Counted from the stretch's first letter, positions 50,258 to 59,664 are shown. The stretch is 64,000 nt of DNA from Pedococcus sp031456495 (GCF_031456495.1 NZ_JAVDUW010000001.1:620001-684000); one strand, 5' to 3'. Program-made: numbers and translations. The notes: a model not told the origin generated them from the sequence alone.

Positions 50258-51378
50258 GCCGGCCCCGGATCCTCATCATGGCCAACCACATCGACGGCCT
50301 CGGCGGTGCCGAGCGGGTCTCCCACGGCGTGGCCGCCGGGCTCGCGGCACGCGGCTACGACGTGGCCCTGCGCGGCATCAGGCCGACCGCCGAGCACGCG
50401 ATGCCGATGACGGACCCGAGCTACACGACCGGCTTCATGTCGCCGGTGGCGGAGAAGCCCCCGGGCGAGAAGCCGTGGCCGTGGGTGACCCGCCGGGCGA
50501 TGCGGGCGGAGGCCGTCGACACGCTGCGGACCACCCTCGCTGAGTACCGGGACGACCTGCTCATCTGCATGCAGGTGTTCGTCGCCGAGCACGTCGCCGA
50601 GGTCGGGTTCGACGACGTCATCGCGTCGGGCCCGCGGATGATCGGCATGTACCACTCGTCGTACGAGGCGGCCCACACCACCAAGGACTTCGACCGGATC
50701 GGCCGGGTCTACCGCCGGATCGACAAGTTCCTCCTGCTCACGCCGCAGGACGCCGATGCGTTCTGCCGGCACAACTTCAACAACACCGGCTGGATGCCCA
50801 ACCCGCTCTCGTTCTTCCCCGCCTCGGTCGACACCCCCCGCCAGAAGCGGATCGTCGCGGTGGCGCGCTACGACGAGCTGAAGCAGCTCGACCACGCCCT
50901 GACCGCCTGGTCCCGGGTCAGCCCGGACTTCCCCGACTGGCGGTTCGAGCTGTACGGCGAGGGGCCCGACCGGGCGCGACTGCAGGGCGTCATCGACGAG
51001 CTCGGCATCGGCGACACGGCCGAGCTGATGGGCGTCACCGACGACGTCGAGGGCGTGCTGCTGGGGTCGAGCCTGTCCGTGCTGTGCTCACGGTACGAGG
51101 GCCTGCCGATGACCCTCGCCGAGTCGATGGCGTGTGGGGTGCCGGCGGTGACGTACGACTGCTCCCCCGGCGTGCGCGCCATCGTCACCGACGGCGAGAG
51201 CGGCAGGGTCGTGGCCCAGAACCACGTCAGCGGCCTGGTGGGCGCCCTGCGTGAGCTCATGGGCGACGACGAGCGCCGGGGCCGGATGGCGCAGGCCGCC
51301 CGCGAGTCAGCCTCGCGCTTCTCCGTCGACCGGGTGATGGACCGCTGGGAGGACCTCATCGCCCGCACCATGCGCTGA
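50254..51378 (+). CDS. GT4 glycosyltransferase
   Basis: 374 aa from GTG 50254 inside the upstream stop, with GGAGGT upstream. GT-B motifs: ILIMANHIDGLGGAERVSHGVA, MIGMYHSSYEAAHTT, RIVAVARYDELKQLDHALTAW, FELYGEGPDRARLQ and SRYEGLPMTLAESMACGVPAVTYD with the E-x7-E donor motif. It most resembles poly-GT4 enzymes that decorate teichoic acids. Its final 72 bp overlap the 3' end of the opposite membrane-protein gene. Confidence 0.87.
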   Translation: MSRPRILIMANHIDGLGGAERVSHGVAAGLAARGYDVALRGIRPTAEHAMPMTDPSYTTGFMSPVAEKPPGEKPWPWVTRRAMRAEAVDTLRTTLAEYRDDLLICMQVFVAEHVAEVGFDDVIASGPRMIGMYHSSYEAAHTTKDFDRIGRVYRRIDKFLLLTPQDADAFCRHNFNNTGWMPNPLSFFPASVDTPRQKRIVAVARYDELKQLDHALTAWSRVSPDFPDWRFELYGEGPDRARLQGVIDELGIGDTAELMGVTDDVEGVLLGSSLSVLCSRYEGLPMTLAESMACGVPAVTYDCSPGVRAIVTDGESGRVVAQNHVSGLVGALRELMGDDERRGRMAQAARESASRFSVDRVMDRWEDLIARTMR

Positions 51379-52833
51379 GCGTCGCGGGCCGAACCGGTCG
51401 AGGGCCATGACCAGCAGGCCCAACGTCCCGGCCACCGCCGGCCAGTAGACGTACCGGAAGTCGGTCGCCGGGGCCGTCGGGAAGTACGCGGCGATGTAGA
51501 GCAGCGAGGACAGCCCCAGGCACGGCACGAGCACCCCGAAGGTCGAGCGGCGCGACGCCCGCCAGCGCGTCGACTGCACGGCCGCGACGACCAGCCAGAA
51601 CCAGGCGCCGAACAGCCAGGGCAGGTTGCGGTTGCCGAGGTCGAGGACGTAGCTGCGCAGGGACGCCACGAGCCGGGGGTTGTCGACGGTGATGCCCTGG
51701 TTGTTCGCCAGCACGCCCTCCTGCCAGAGGTCGCGGTTGTCGAAGAGGAACTGGGTGTACACCTGCGTGCGGTACTGCAGGTAGCCGACGGGCCGCTCCA
51801 GCATCAGCCGCGGCCACGCCGCGGTGAGCTCGGCGTGGTCGGCGATCGGGGTGAAGGCACCGTGCTCGCCCCGGCCGTAGCAGGTCCAGTAGTTGTTCAT
51901 GAGCGAGTTCCGCTTCAGGCAGTTGGCCTGGGCGGCGACCAGCTTGTCCTTCAGCCGCGGGGGCAGGTCCGAGCTCTCGATGGCGCGGCGCGGCACCACG
52001 TGGATGACGTCGTCGATCGCGATCGCGGACAGCTGCGCCGTGCCCTGCGGCTTCGCCAGCACGGTGATGAGGCCGGACGCGACGACGGAGACGGCTACGA
52101 AGCCGACCACCACCGCGGCGAGCGCCCGGCGGGACCGGACGGGGAACCAGGCGCGGTAGAGCAGGTAGAGCATCGGCAGCATCGCCACGACCGCGTTCTT
52201 GCGCACGAGCAGGGCGTAGGCGAGCAGGAGCACGGCCAGCGGGACGAGCACCCACCGCGCCCACGCCGGCGGCCGGCGCCACACCATGCCGAGCATGACG
52301 ACCGCCGTGGCGGCCAGCATGGCCTGCGCCATCTGGACGTCCTTCCAGACGACGCCGGAGAAGGTGACGACGTGCGGTGCGAGCCCGATGGCGAGGAAGG
52401 CGAGCGACCAGCCCCGTGAGCCGGTGGCACGGTGCACCACCGCGGCGATCCCGAACAGGGCAGCCCACACCACCAGCTGCTGGACGACGGCCATGCTGGC
52501 GTACGTGCCCGTCAGCGAGATGAGCAGCCGCCAGAGCAGGCTCATCACCGGCGGGTGCCAGTCGGTGAGCGGGTCGACACCGCGGGCCTGCCGCAGCTGG
52601 TAGAGGGTGTCGTTGCTCATGAACCCCGGGGCGAACGTGGCCACGCCGAGGAGGGCGAGCACCACGGCCGCCACGCCGAGCAGGACGGTCCAGCCGCGCC
52701 CGGAGGCGACGCGTGCGAGTCGGCGACCGGGGGTCGGCACGGGGCGCTCCTGCTCCGACTCGGCGTCCTGGACGCGCTCCTGCCCCGCCGGGGCGTCCTG
52801 GACGCGGTTCGGCTCGGTCTGCGGCTCAGGCAT
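51307..52833 (-). CDS. Multi-pass membrane protein of unknown function (DUF6020-like?)
   Basis: 508 aa from ATG 52833, which overlaps the upstream stop by 8 bp; GTG 52860 is an alternative. After a Pro/Gln-rich cytoplasmic tail come about ten hydrophobic spans. The loop after the first has FAPGFMSNDTLYQLRQARGVDPLTDWHPPVMSL. Another outside loop contains paired cysteines (ANCLKRNSLMNNYWTCYGRG). It looks like an integral-membrane glycosyltransferase-type protein, but I cannot support a family firmly. Coupled to the TagF-GT4 fusion, so likely serves the same polymer. Confidence 0.72.
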   Translation of the reverse strand: MPEPQTEPNRVQDAPAGQERVQDAESEQERPVPTPGRRLARVASGRGWTVLLGVAAVVLALLGVATFAPGFMSNDTLYQLRQARGVDPLTDWHPPVMSLLWRLLISLTGTYASMAVVQQLVVWAALFGIAAVVHRATGSRGWSLAFLAIGLAPHVVTFSGVVWKDVQMAQAMLAATAVVMLGMVWRRPPAWARWVLVPLAVLLLAYALLVRKNAVVAMLPMLYLLYRAWFPVRSRRALAAVVVGFVAVSVVASGLITVLAKPQGTAQLSAIAIDDVIHVVPRRAIESSDLPPRLKDKLVAAQANCLKRNSLMNNYWTCYGRGEHGAFTPIADHAELTAAWPRLMLERPVGYLQYRTQVYTQFLFDNRDLWQEGVLANNQGITVDNPRLVASLRSYVLDLGNRNLPWLFGAWFWLVVAAVQSTRWRASRRSTFGVLVPCLGLSSLLYIAAYFPTAPATDFRYVYWPAVAGTLGLLVMALDRFGPRRSAHGAGDEVLPAVHHPVDGEARG

Positions 52834-55465
52834 CGGCACCGATGGCAGCGTAGAACTCACGCAGCACCGCGTCGTTGTACGACACGGGGTCGAACGGGGC
52901 GTTGGGCACGCCGCCGGCGAGCGCCTTGCGCATGCCGTCGGCGAGCGCGTCGACCTTGCGGTCGACGACCAGCCCCTCCCCGGGGCCGAGGGCCGAGGCG
53001 ACGGAGGAGAACGCCGTCGACACGACGGGCAGCCCGAGCGTCCGCGCCTCGAGGATCACCATGGGCTGGCCCTCGTAGTCGCTGGACAGCACGAAGACGT
53101 CGCACTCGCGCATGATCACCCAGGGGTTCGGCTGCGGGCCCGCCAGCACGACGCTGTCCTCGAGCCCGAGCTTGCGCACCTGCTTGGTGAGGGCCGGCAG
53201 CAGCGGGCCGCCGCCGATGATGACCAGCCGGGTGAGCGGGTCCTCGCCGTGGACCGCCGCGAAGGCCTTCACGAGCCGCTTGTGGTTCTTCTCCGGGGAG
53301 AGACGGCCCACGGTCACGAAGGTCCGCACGCCCGGCTCGGGCGGCGCCACCGAGGACACCGCGACCCGGCGCTCGACCTCGTCGTAGTGCTCCTGCAGCC
53401 CGTGCTCGGCCACGATCGACTCGACGGCCTCGAGGACGTCCGTCGCGGCGACGGCCAGGACGTGGTCACCCGGCCAGGCGGCGTCGAGCGCCTCCGCGGC
53501 CCCCGGCAGCCCGTTCGCCTTGAGCAGCACGCGCTCGTGGTTGATGGTGTTGCGCGCCGCCACGAACTTCTCCGCAGGGGCGAACTCGGCGAGCTTCTCG
53601 GCGTTGACGTCGCGCAGCGCCGGCGACACCGACACGAGGTGCTGGAAGCGGCCGTATGCCGAGAACGTCGCCTGCAGGTTGTGGAAGTGCGGGCGTCGCC
53701 CGTCCACCTCGCGCAGCTGGTCGGCGCGCAGGTCGTTGTGCAGCCAGATCGAGTGCGACCCCGCGGGAGCAGCGGTCAGCAGGAACGCCCAGAACGAGGA
53801 GTACCCGCTCCAGTCGATGATGTGGTCGAAGCGGGCGTCGCCGACGCACCGGCGCCACTCCTCGCGCAGCAGCCCGTCCATGATGGCCAGGTCGGTCGCG
53901 GGGATGGCCGTGCCGCGCGTCTGCAGCGCGCGCCGGCGGCGGCGCTGGGACTTGCTCGGGGCGAAGCCACCCACCCGCGGGAAGTGCCGCACCCGCGGGT
54001 CGATGGCCCGGACGCCGGACGCGCGGGCGGGGTCCGTCGCGTGGCCGTAGAGCGCGGAGACGTCGAACCGGTCGTGGTCGATGTGGTGAAGCAGGTTCAG
54101 GCCGGACGCGGTGATGCCGTTCGGCTTCATCCCGCCGAGGTAGACCAGCAGGGTCTGCCGCCCGTCCCGGGCCGGCTGCCGGACGACCCGGCCCTCGACG
54201 CGCCCGTCGAGGACGACCTCGACCACGCGCTGCGTCGCCTCGCCGTCGTCGAGCGGCGCGAACCGGTCGCGAGCGGCGGCATACGCCTCGGCATGGGTGA
54301 CGAGCGGGTCGGGAGTGGTGCCGGTGCCGACGGCCGACACGACGTCGGCGAGCTCGGCGGCGGTGGCCACGCGGGGACCGGGGAGGTCGTCCGGGTCGAG
54401 GTAGAGGCCGCGGTAGCCGTCGTACTCGGCGAGGTCCGGCGTGAAGAAGACGACCGGGCGGCCGGTGGAGAGGAAGTCGAAGAAGATGCTCGAGTAGTCG
54501 GTGACGAGGACGTCGGTGAGGCCGAGGACGGCGTTCGTCGCCAGGTGGTTCGGCACGAGCAGCGGCGCGAGCTCGGGGCGGCGGCGCGCCTGCTCGTAGA
54601 CCTGCTGGTGGACCTTGAGCAGCACCCGGTGGCCGGCGGGGAGCCGCGAGGCCAGCTCGCGGACCCGCTCCCCCAGCTCGGCCGACTCGTCGAGCGGCGT
54701 GTGGAACGACTCGCCCTTCCAGGTCGGCGCGTAGAGCACGACGGTCTCTCCGTCGCCCAGGCGCACGCCGGACGCCCGCAGGGACCCCAGCAGGCGCTCG
54801 CGCTCCGCTGCCGTGAGGTGCTGGCGGTCGGTGCGCGGGTGCCCCACCTCGACGATGCGGCCCGGAGCGACGTTCGTCAGCCGGTAGGCCTTCTCGTACA
54901 TCTGCTCGGACATGAACGGGCTCGTGGACAGCAGGAAGTCCGCCATCATGAAGTTGCGGATGACGTTGCGGGCGCCGACCGCCCCGCCCGGCTCGTCGTA
55001 GCCCATCGCCTTGAGCGGCGTGCCGTGCCACGTGTTGACGTAGACCTGCCCCTCGCGCTTGCCGAACTCCGGCGGGAAGGTCGCGTTGTTGAACAGGTGG
55101 CCCGCCGTCGCGAGCGCCTTCCAGTACGCGAACGAGCGCCGCTTGACGAACCGGACGCGCTTGTCGCCGGCGAACTCGGCCACGGTCTCGGGGAACGCCT
55201 TGGGGTCGGTGAGGACCCAGACGTGGCGCAGGTGCTGCCGCTCCGGATCCGCCAGCAGCGTGCGGAAGATGGCCTCGGGGTTGCAGAGCATCCCGTTGCC
55301 CGCGAACGACTCGTAGACGACCAGCTCGGGCCGGACGGGCATCCGCCGCACCTGGGCCCGCCACTCGACCGGGGCCGACTTCACGGTCTTGCGGGCGACC
55401 CGCAGCCAGCGCTTGGGGTCGGTGGCCCGGCGGGCGAGGCTGGTCAGCTTGGCGGTGGTACCCAT
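52826..55465 (-). CDS. CDP-glycerol:poly(glycerophosphate) transferase fused to GT4
   Basis: 879 aa. Residues about 45-430 are a TagB/F domain: LVVYESFAGNGMLCNPEAIFRTLL, VNTWHGTPLKAMGYDE (first His), VEVGHPRTDR, VLYAPTWKGESF, VLLKVHQQVYEQ (second His) and VTDYSSIFFDFL. Residues 440-879 are GT4: LVYLGGMKPNGITASGLNLL, IDWSGYSSFWAFLL, VTVGRLSPEKNHKRLVKAFA and SDYEGQPMVILEARTLGLPVVST. The domain order is the reverse of the fusion at 47432. It may add glycerol-phosphate and a sugar to the wall polymer. ATG 55465 is the first in frame after the divergent promoter. Confidence 0.9.
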   Translation of the reverse strand: MGTTAKLTSLARRATDPKRWLRVARKTVKSAPVEWRAQVRRMPVRPELVVYESFAGNGMLCNPEAIFRTLLADPERQHLRHVWVLTDPKAFPETVAEFAGDKRVRFVKRRSFAYWKALATAGHLFNNATFPPEFGKREGQVYVNTWHGTPLKAMGYDEPGGAVGARNVIRNFMMADFLLSTSPFMSEQMYEKAYRLTNVAPGRIVEVGHPRTDRQHLTAAERERLLGSLRASGVRLGDGETVVLYAPTWKGESFHTPLDESAELGERVRELASRLPAGHRVLLKVHQQVYEQARRRPELAPLLVPNHLATNAVLGLTDVLVTDYSSIFFDFLSTGRPVVFFTPDLAEYDGYRGLYLDPDDLPGPRVATAAELADVVSAVGTGTTPDPLVTHAEAYAAARDRFAPLDDGEATQRVVEVVLDGRVEGRVVRQPARDGRQTLLVYLGGMKPNGITASGLNLLHHIDHDRFDVSALYGHATDPARASGVRAIDPRVRHFPRVGGFAPSKSQRRRRRALQTRGTAIPATDLAIMDGLLREEWRRCVGDARFDHIIDWSGYSSFWAFLLTAAPAGSHSIWLHNDLRADQLREVDGRRPHFHNLQATFSAYGRFQHLVSVSPALRDVNAEKLAEFAPAEKFVAARNTINHERVLLKANGLPGAAEALDAAWPGDHVLAVAATDVLEAVESIVAEHGLQEHYDEVERRVAVSSVAPPEPGVRTFVTVGRLSPEKNHKRLVKAFAAVHGEDPLTRLVIIGGGPLLPALTKQVRKLGLEDSVVLAGPQPNPWVIMRECDVFVLSSDYEGQPMVILEARTLGLPVVSTAFSSVASALGPGEGLVVDRKVDALADGMRKALAGGVPNAPFDPVSYNDAVLREFYAAIGADA

Positions 55466-55521
55466 CGCAGGGGTGGTGTCCGTTCGTCCTCGGGTGCGTC
55501 GTGCCGCACGGCGGCCCCACG

Positions 55522-55527
55522 ATGCTA
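55522..55527 (-). promoter_or_regulatory. -10 hexamer TAGCAT of the TagF-GT4 operon
   Basis: Minus-strand TAGCAT predicts a leader of about 50 nt before ATG 55465. Confidence 0.4.
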
Positions 55528-55594
55528 ACCGCCCGGCGCCCCCGGGTCCGTGGCCGGCGGACGCCGTGGCTGCCGGGCCCTCGGGCGCGACCGG

Positions 55595-55600
55595 TACTGT
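55595..55600 (+). promoter_or_regulatory. -10 hexamer TACTGT for a leaderless membrane-protein gene
   Basis: TACTGT lies 7 nt before GTG 55608. It decides that start, since the open frame extends upstream to 55389. Confidence 0.55.
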
Positions 55601-55607
55601 GCACGGC

Positions 55608-57689
55608 GTGACCCCCGGCGCGACGACGTGGCTCGAAGCCGTCCCGGCGGTGGCCGTCGCCGCCGTCCTGCTGCTCCTCCCCGGGCCCGTTGCGGTACGC
55701 CTGCTCGGCCTCCGCTGGTGGGCGGCGGTGGGCGTGGGGCCCGCCGTCGGCACGAGCCTGTTCGTCGGGGCCGGCGTGGCGTGCGGCGCTGCCGGGATCC
55801 CCTGGGGCCTCGGGCCGGTGCTCGTCACCACCCTCGCCGGCTGGGTCGTCGCCGCCCTGGTCGGGCTGCCGCTGCGGCGCTGGTCACGGGTCCCGAGGGG
55901 CGGCCCCCACCGGTCGCAGGATCGACTGTCCGCGCTCGCCGCGCTGGCCGGGATCGCGTTCGCCTTCGCCTCGGTCGCGGTGGTCCTCGTCGCCGTCACC
56001 CGGACCCCGGACCACTTCCCCCAGCACCCCGACACGATCTTCCACCTCGGCGACGCGCTCTGGATGACCCAGCACCGCGACGTGTCGCTGCTGCACGCCT
56101 ACGGGTTCATGCAGGCCGGTCGCACCTCGCTCTACCCGGCGGCGTTCCACCTCGTCACGGCGACCACGAGCATGCTGAGCGGCGCCAACATCGTGGTGGC
56201 GACGCAGGCCGCGGTGCTCGTCATGGCCGGCGTCGTCTGGCCGGCGGGGGTCGTCCTGCTCGCCCGCGCCCTGCTCGGCCCGCGGCCCGAGGTGGTCGGC
56301 AGCGCTGCTGTCGCCAGCGTCCTGTTCACCGCCTTCCCGTACACGATCATGGGGTTCGGCGTGCTCTGGCCGAACCTGTTCGGCCAGGCGCTGCTGCCGG
56401 GTGTGGTAGCCACTGCCCTCGCGGCCGTCGCCCGGGTCGTGCCCCACCGCGCCCCGGTGGGACCGACCGTCCCGGCCGCCCTCGTCACGGTCGCCGCGGT
56501 GCCCGGGCTCACCACGGCCCACCCGAACGCCCTCGTCACCTTCCTCGTGCTCGGGCTGTTCGTCGTGGTGGCCGCGGGCCTGCGGGGGGCGTGGGAGTCG
56601 CGGCGGCGCCCGGCACGTGCGGGCGCGCTGGTCGTGGGCGTGGCGGCGCTCGTGGCCGCCACCGCAGCCGCGTCCGTGGCCGTCCGCAGCCCGTCCATGG
56701 TCGCCACCGGGGCGCCCGGGGGCGAGAAGCCCCTGCGCGGCGCGCTGGTCGACACCGTCTTCTTCGGCCCCCGGGACGCGGAGCAGCTGCACGCCCTGAG
56801 CCTCGTCGTTCTCGTCGGCGGCCTCTGGCTGTGGTGGCGGCACCGGGGCGCCGGCTGGGTGCCCGTGGCCGGCGCGTTCTTCGCCGGCCTGTACCTCCTC
56901 AACGTCGTCGTCGACGACGACGCGACCCGGTACCTGACCTGGCCCTGGTACAACAACGCCATCCGGCTCGCGGTCGCCGGCTCGCTGCCGGCGGTGCTGT
57001 GCGCGGCGGCCGGCTTCGTCGCGATCGGGACGGCCCTCACGGCCGGGCTGAGGCGCCTGACCGGTGGCCGGCGGGACGCGCTGCCCGACGACCCCGCGCC
57101 CGCCGAGGACCGGGAGCCGGACCGGCTGCCGGCGAGAGGCCGGGTCCCGGGCCGCGGCCGCCTCACGGCGACGCCGCTGCTCGGCACGCTGCTGGTCGTC
57201 GGCCTGTTCGTCGTCGGCACGGCCGGCTACGCCCGGGTCCACCGCGACTTCCTCGACTCCTACTACCACCCGGACAGCGCCCACTCCTGGGCCAGCGACA
57301 CCGAGCTGCGCGCCCTGCGCACCCTGTCCGGGCACATCCCCCCGGGCGCGGTCACGGCGGCCAACGCCTGGAACGGCGGCACCTACCTGTACGTCGTCAG
57401 TGGCCGCCCGCTGCTCGTGCCCACCGAGAAGGCGCTGTTCGCCGGTGACCGCACCCTGCTGGCCGAGCGGCTCGACCAGGCCGGCACGTCCCCGGAGGTG
57501 TGCGCGGCCGCCCGGCGCCAGCACGTGGCATACGCCATCGTCGGCGGCCGGCCGTTCGCCTGGGCCGGCGCGGCACGGGTCGCCCTCTACCGCGGCATCG
57601 ACGGGGTCGGCACGTCCCCCGCGTTCACGAAGGTGGCCACCGCCGGGCCATACACGCTCTACCGGCTCACCCGCTGCGCCGGCAGCTGA
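55608..57689 (+). CDS. Large multi-pass membrane protein (DUF6541-like)
   Basis: 693 aa from a leaderless GTG. About a dozen hydrophobic helices; outside loop with FPQHPDTIFHLGDALWMTQHRDVSLLHAY near residue 135, a later WPWYNNAIRLAVAGSLP segment, and a soluble C-terminal region with RTLSGHIPPGAVTAANAWNGG. The pattern matches integral-membrane proteins annotated as DUF6541, which sit in polysaccharide loci and may be GT-C-type transferases. No catalytic proof. Convergent with the following GT2 gene. Confidence 0.75.
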   Translation: MTPGATTWLEAVPAVAVAAVLLLLPGPVAVRLLGLRWWAAVGVGPAVGTSLFVGAGVACGAAGIPWGLGPVLVTTLAGWVVAALVGLPLRRWSRVPRGGPHRSQDRLSALAALAGIAFAFASVAVVLVAVTRTPDHFPQHPDTIFHLGDALWMTQHRDVSLLHAYGFMQAGRTSLYPAAFHLVTATTSMLSGANIVVATQAAVLVMAGVVWPAGVVLLARALLGPRPEVVGSAAVASVLFTAFPYTIMGFGVLWPNLFGQALLPGVVATALAAVARVVPHRAPVGPTVPAALVTVAAVPGLTTAHPNALVTFLVLGLFVVVAAGLRGAWESRRRPARAGALVVGVAALVAATAAASVAVRSPSMVATGAPGGEKPLRGALVDTVFFGPRDAEQLHALSLVVLVGGLWLWWRHRGAGWVPVAGAFFAGLYLLNVVVDDDATRYLTWPWYNNAIRLAVAGSLPAVLCAAAGFVAIGTALTAGLRRLTGGRRDALPDDPAPAEDREPDRLPARGRVPGRGRLTATPLLGTLLVVGLFVVGTAGYARVHRDFLDSYYHPDSAHSWASDTELRALRTLSGHIPPGAVTAANAWNGGTYLYVVSGRPLLVPTEKALFAGDRTLLAERLDQAGTSPEVCAAARRQHVAYAIVGGRPFAWAGAARVALYRGIDGVGTSPAFTKVATAGPYTLYRLTRCAGS

Positions 57690-57741
57690 CCGCTCGTCCG
57701 GTGGAGCCGGGCTCTCCGCGGCGCGGGCACCTGACGACTCG

Positions 57742-58773
57742 TCAGGCCGAGCCGGGCTCCCCCGCCAGCGAGCCCTCGCCCGCCGGCGAAGCCTCGCCCG
57801 CAGAAGCACCGGCCGGTGAGGTGGCCGCCCGGCCGACCTCCGGCGGGACCGCGGGAGCCGGGTACTGCAGGTAGGCGAGCCGCGCCGCCTCCTGCCGCTG
57901 GTGGGCCGTCGCCTCGAGGACGTAGCCGACCATGAGGACGACCGCGGCGATGATCATGACGGCCGCCGCGAGGATCGCCGTCGGGAAGCGCTGCACCAGC
58001 CCGGTCCGCAGGTACTCCGCGACGACGGGCACGCCGAGGACCAGGCCCACGAGCGCGAGCACCCCGGCCAGGATCGCGTGGAACAGGGCCGGCCGCTCCC
58101 GGCGGGCCAGGCTGGCGATGAGCCGCAGGATGCGCCAGCCGTCGCGGTAGGTGCGCAGCTTGCTCTCGGAGCCGGCCGGCCGGTCCTTGAACGCCGTCTT
58201 GACCTCGACGCTGGGCAGCCGCAGGTGCAGCGCGTGGACGGTCATCTCGGTCTCGGTCTCGAACTCCGAGGACAGCGCCGGGAACGACTTCACGAACCGC
58301 CGGGAGAAGACGCGGTAGCCGCTGAGCATGTCGGTCACCTCGCGGCCGAACAGCGCGGCCACGGCGCCGGTCAGCATCCTGTTGCCGATGGCGTGGCCGG
58401 GCCGGTACGCCTCGCTCGACACCTCCTCGCGGGCGCCGAGGACCTGGTCGTACGGGCCCTCGAACAGCAGGTCGACGAGCTCGCCGGCGCGGGACGCGTC
58501 GTAGGTGTCGTCCCCGTCGATGATGAGCACGGCGTCGGCGTCGACGTCGGCGAAGGCGCGCCGGATGACGTTGCCCTTGCCCTTGCGCGGCTCGTGCCGG
58601 ATCACCGCGCCGGCCTCGCGCGCCACCTCGACGGTGCGGTCGGTGGAGGCGTTGTCGTACACGTAGATCACGGCGTCGGGCAGGGCGGCCCTGAGGTCAC
58701 GCACCACGGTGCCGATCGCGGCCTCCTCGTTGTGGCACGGGACGACGGCGGCGATGTTCCGGGTCTGGGGCAT
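57742..58773 (-). CDS. GT2 glycosyltransferase with C-terminal membrane helices
   Basis: 343 aa. AAVVPCHNEEAAIGTVVRDL, YVYDNASTDRTVEVA, RKGKGNVIRRAF, VLIIDGDDTYDASRA (DGDDT as DxD) and DMLSGYRVFSRRFVKSFPAL are GT2 motifs of the polyprenyl-phosphate glucose/mannose synthase type. Two helices (HAILAGVLALVGLVLGVPVV and ILAAAVMIIAAVVLMVGYV) anchor it. The tail has a degenerate repeat of the type S-P-A-G-E. Likely makes a lipid-linked sugar for the wall polymer. Confidence 0.87.
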   Translation of the reverse strand: MPQTRNIAAVVPCHNEEAAIGTVVRDLRAALPDAVIYVYDNASTDRTVEVAREAGAVIRHEPRKGKGNVIRRAFADVDADAVLIIDGDDTYDASRAGELVDLLFEGPYDQVLGAREEVSSEAYRPGHAIGNRMLTGAVAALFGREVTDMLSGYRVFSRRFVKSFPALSSEFETETEMTVHALHLRLPSVEVKTAFKDRPAGSESKLRTYRDGWRILRLIASLARRERPALFHAILAGVLALVGLVLGVPVVAEYLRTGLVQRFPTAILAAAVMIIAAVVLMVGYVLEATAHQRQEAARLAYLQYPAPAVPPEVGRAATSPAGASAGEASPAGEGSLAGEPGSA

Positions 58774-58811
58774 GAAGTGGACGACTCCTGGGCGCGGACG
58801 GGTGACGACGC

Positions 58812-58817
58812 AGTGTA
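58812..58817 (-). promoter_or_regulatory. -10 hexamer TACACT of the GT2 gene
   Basis: Minus-strand TACACT predicts a leader of about 31 nt that contains AGGAG before ATG 58773. Confidence 0.5.
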
Positions 58818-58857
58818 CGGGCGCGACCCCGGCGGGCGCGTGTGGCGGCGTGGCGCC

Positions 58858-59664
58858 TCAGGCAGGCACCCGCCCGACGGCGAACACCGACTGGCCGAAC
58901 GGCGGCCGCACCCGGGTCTCGACCGCCCGGGCCACCGGCACGACCGCGGAGTCCCAGACCTTGACCGTCGGCCCGTACTTCGGCGTCATCCGCAGCAGCC
59001 GCATCCCGGTGAACCAGGCGAGCAGGCCCGGCGCGTTGACGTAGTGGATCGACTCGACCTCGAGGCCGGCCGCCTCGTACACACCGCGCAGGGAGGGCAC
59101 GGTGTAGCGGCGGTAGTGGCCGATCGCCCGGTCGAAGCGGCTCATGGCGAACTGGAACGCGGGGACGAACATGATGACCCTGCCGCCGGGGCGCAGCAGC
59201 GTGTGCGCGGCCCGCAGGGCGCCGACGTGGTCCTCGATGTGCTCCAGGACGTTCATCGCCACCATGGCCGAGTGCTCACCGGCCGGGGGCGCGAAGACGT
59301 CGAGGTCGCTGACGGAGACGCGGGGGTCCTCCCCGAACGTGTCGTGCAGCACCTGCAGCCGGCTCGGGTCGCGCTCGGTCACCGTGATGGAGGGCAGACC
59401 GGCCTCGAGCCACGTGCGCGCATAGCCGCCCAGGCCGCTGCCGATCTCGACGGGGGAGTCACCCAGGTGCGGGAAGGCCAGGTCCGTGAGCCAGGAGTGG
59501 TAGCGCTGCGCCTCCGAGAGCGACTCCAGCGAGACCGTCTGCAGGACGCTGTCGCCGGCGACGGCAGGGGCCGCGGCCCCTGCCGCCGGCTCCTCCGTGA
59601 CCGAGGTCGTCCGTGGGCTGCTCCCGGCAGTGGTCGGCTGGCTGTGGTCCGGCTCGGGCGTCAT
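58858..59664 (-). CDS. Class I SAM-dependent methyltransferase
   Basis: 268 aa. After a disordered Ala/Pro-rich N-terminus, motif I is SPVEIGSGLGGYARTWLEAG, the acidic residue is in ITVTERDPSRLQVL, motif II covers SVSDLDVFAPP and SAMVAMNVLEHIEDHVGAL, and motif III is LLRPGGRVIMFVPAF. HYRRYTVPSLRGVYEAAGLEVESIHYVNAPG is typical of methyltransferases found with glycosyltransferases in polysaccharide loci. The N-terminal methionine has GGAGGAG upstream. Confidence 0.87.
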   Translation of the reverse strand: MTPEPDHSQPTTAGSSPRTTSVTEEPAAGAAAPAVAGDSVLQTVSLESLSEAQRYHSWLTDLAFPHLGDSPVEIGSGLGGYARTWLEAGLPSITVTERDPSRLQVLHDTFGEDPRVSVSDLDVFAPPAGEHSAMVAMNVLEHIEDHVGALRAAHTLLRPGGRVIMFVPAFQFAMSRFDRAIGHYRRYTVPSLRGVYEAAGLEVESIHYVNAPGLLAWFTGMRLLRMTPKYGPTVKVWDSAVVPVARAVETRVRPPFGQSVFAVGRVPA

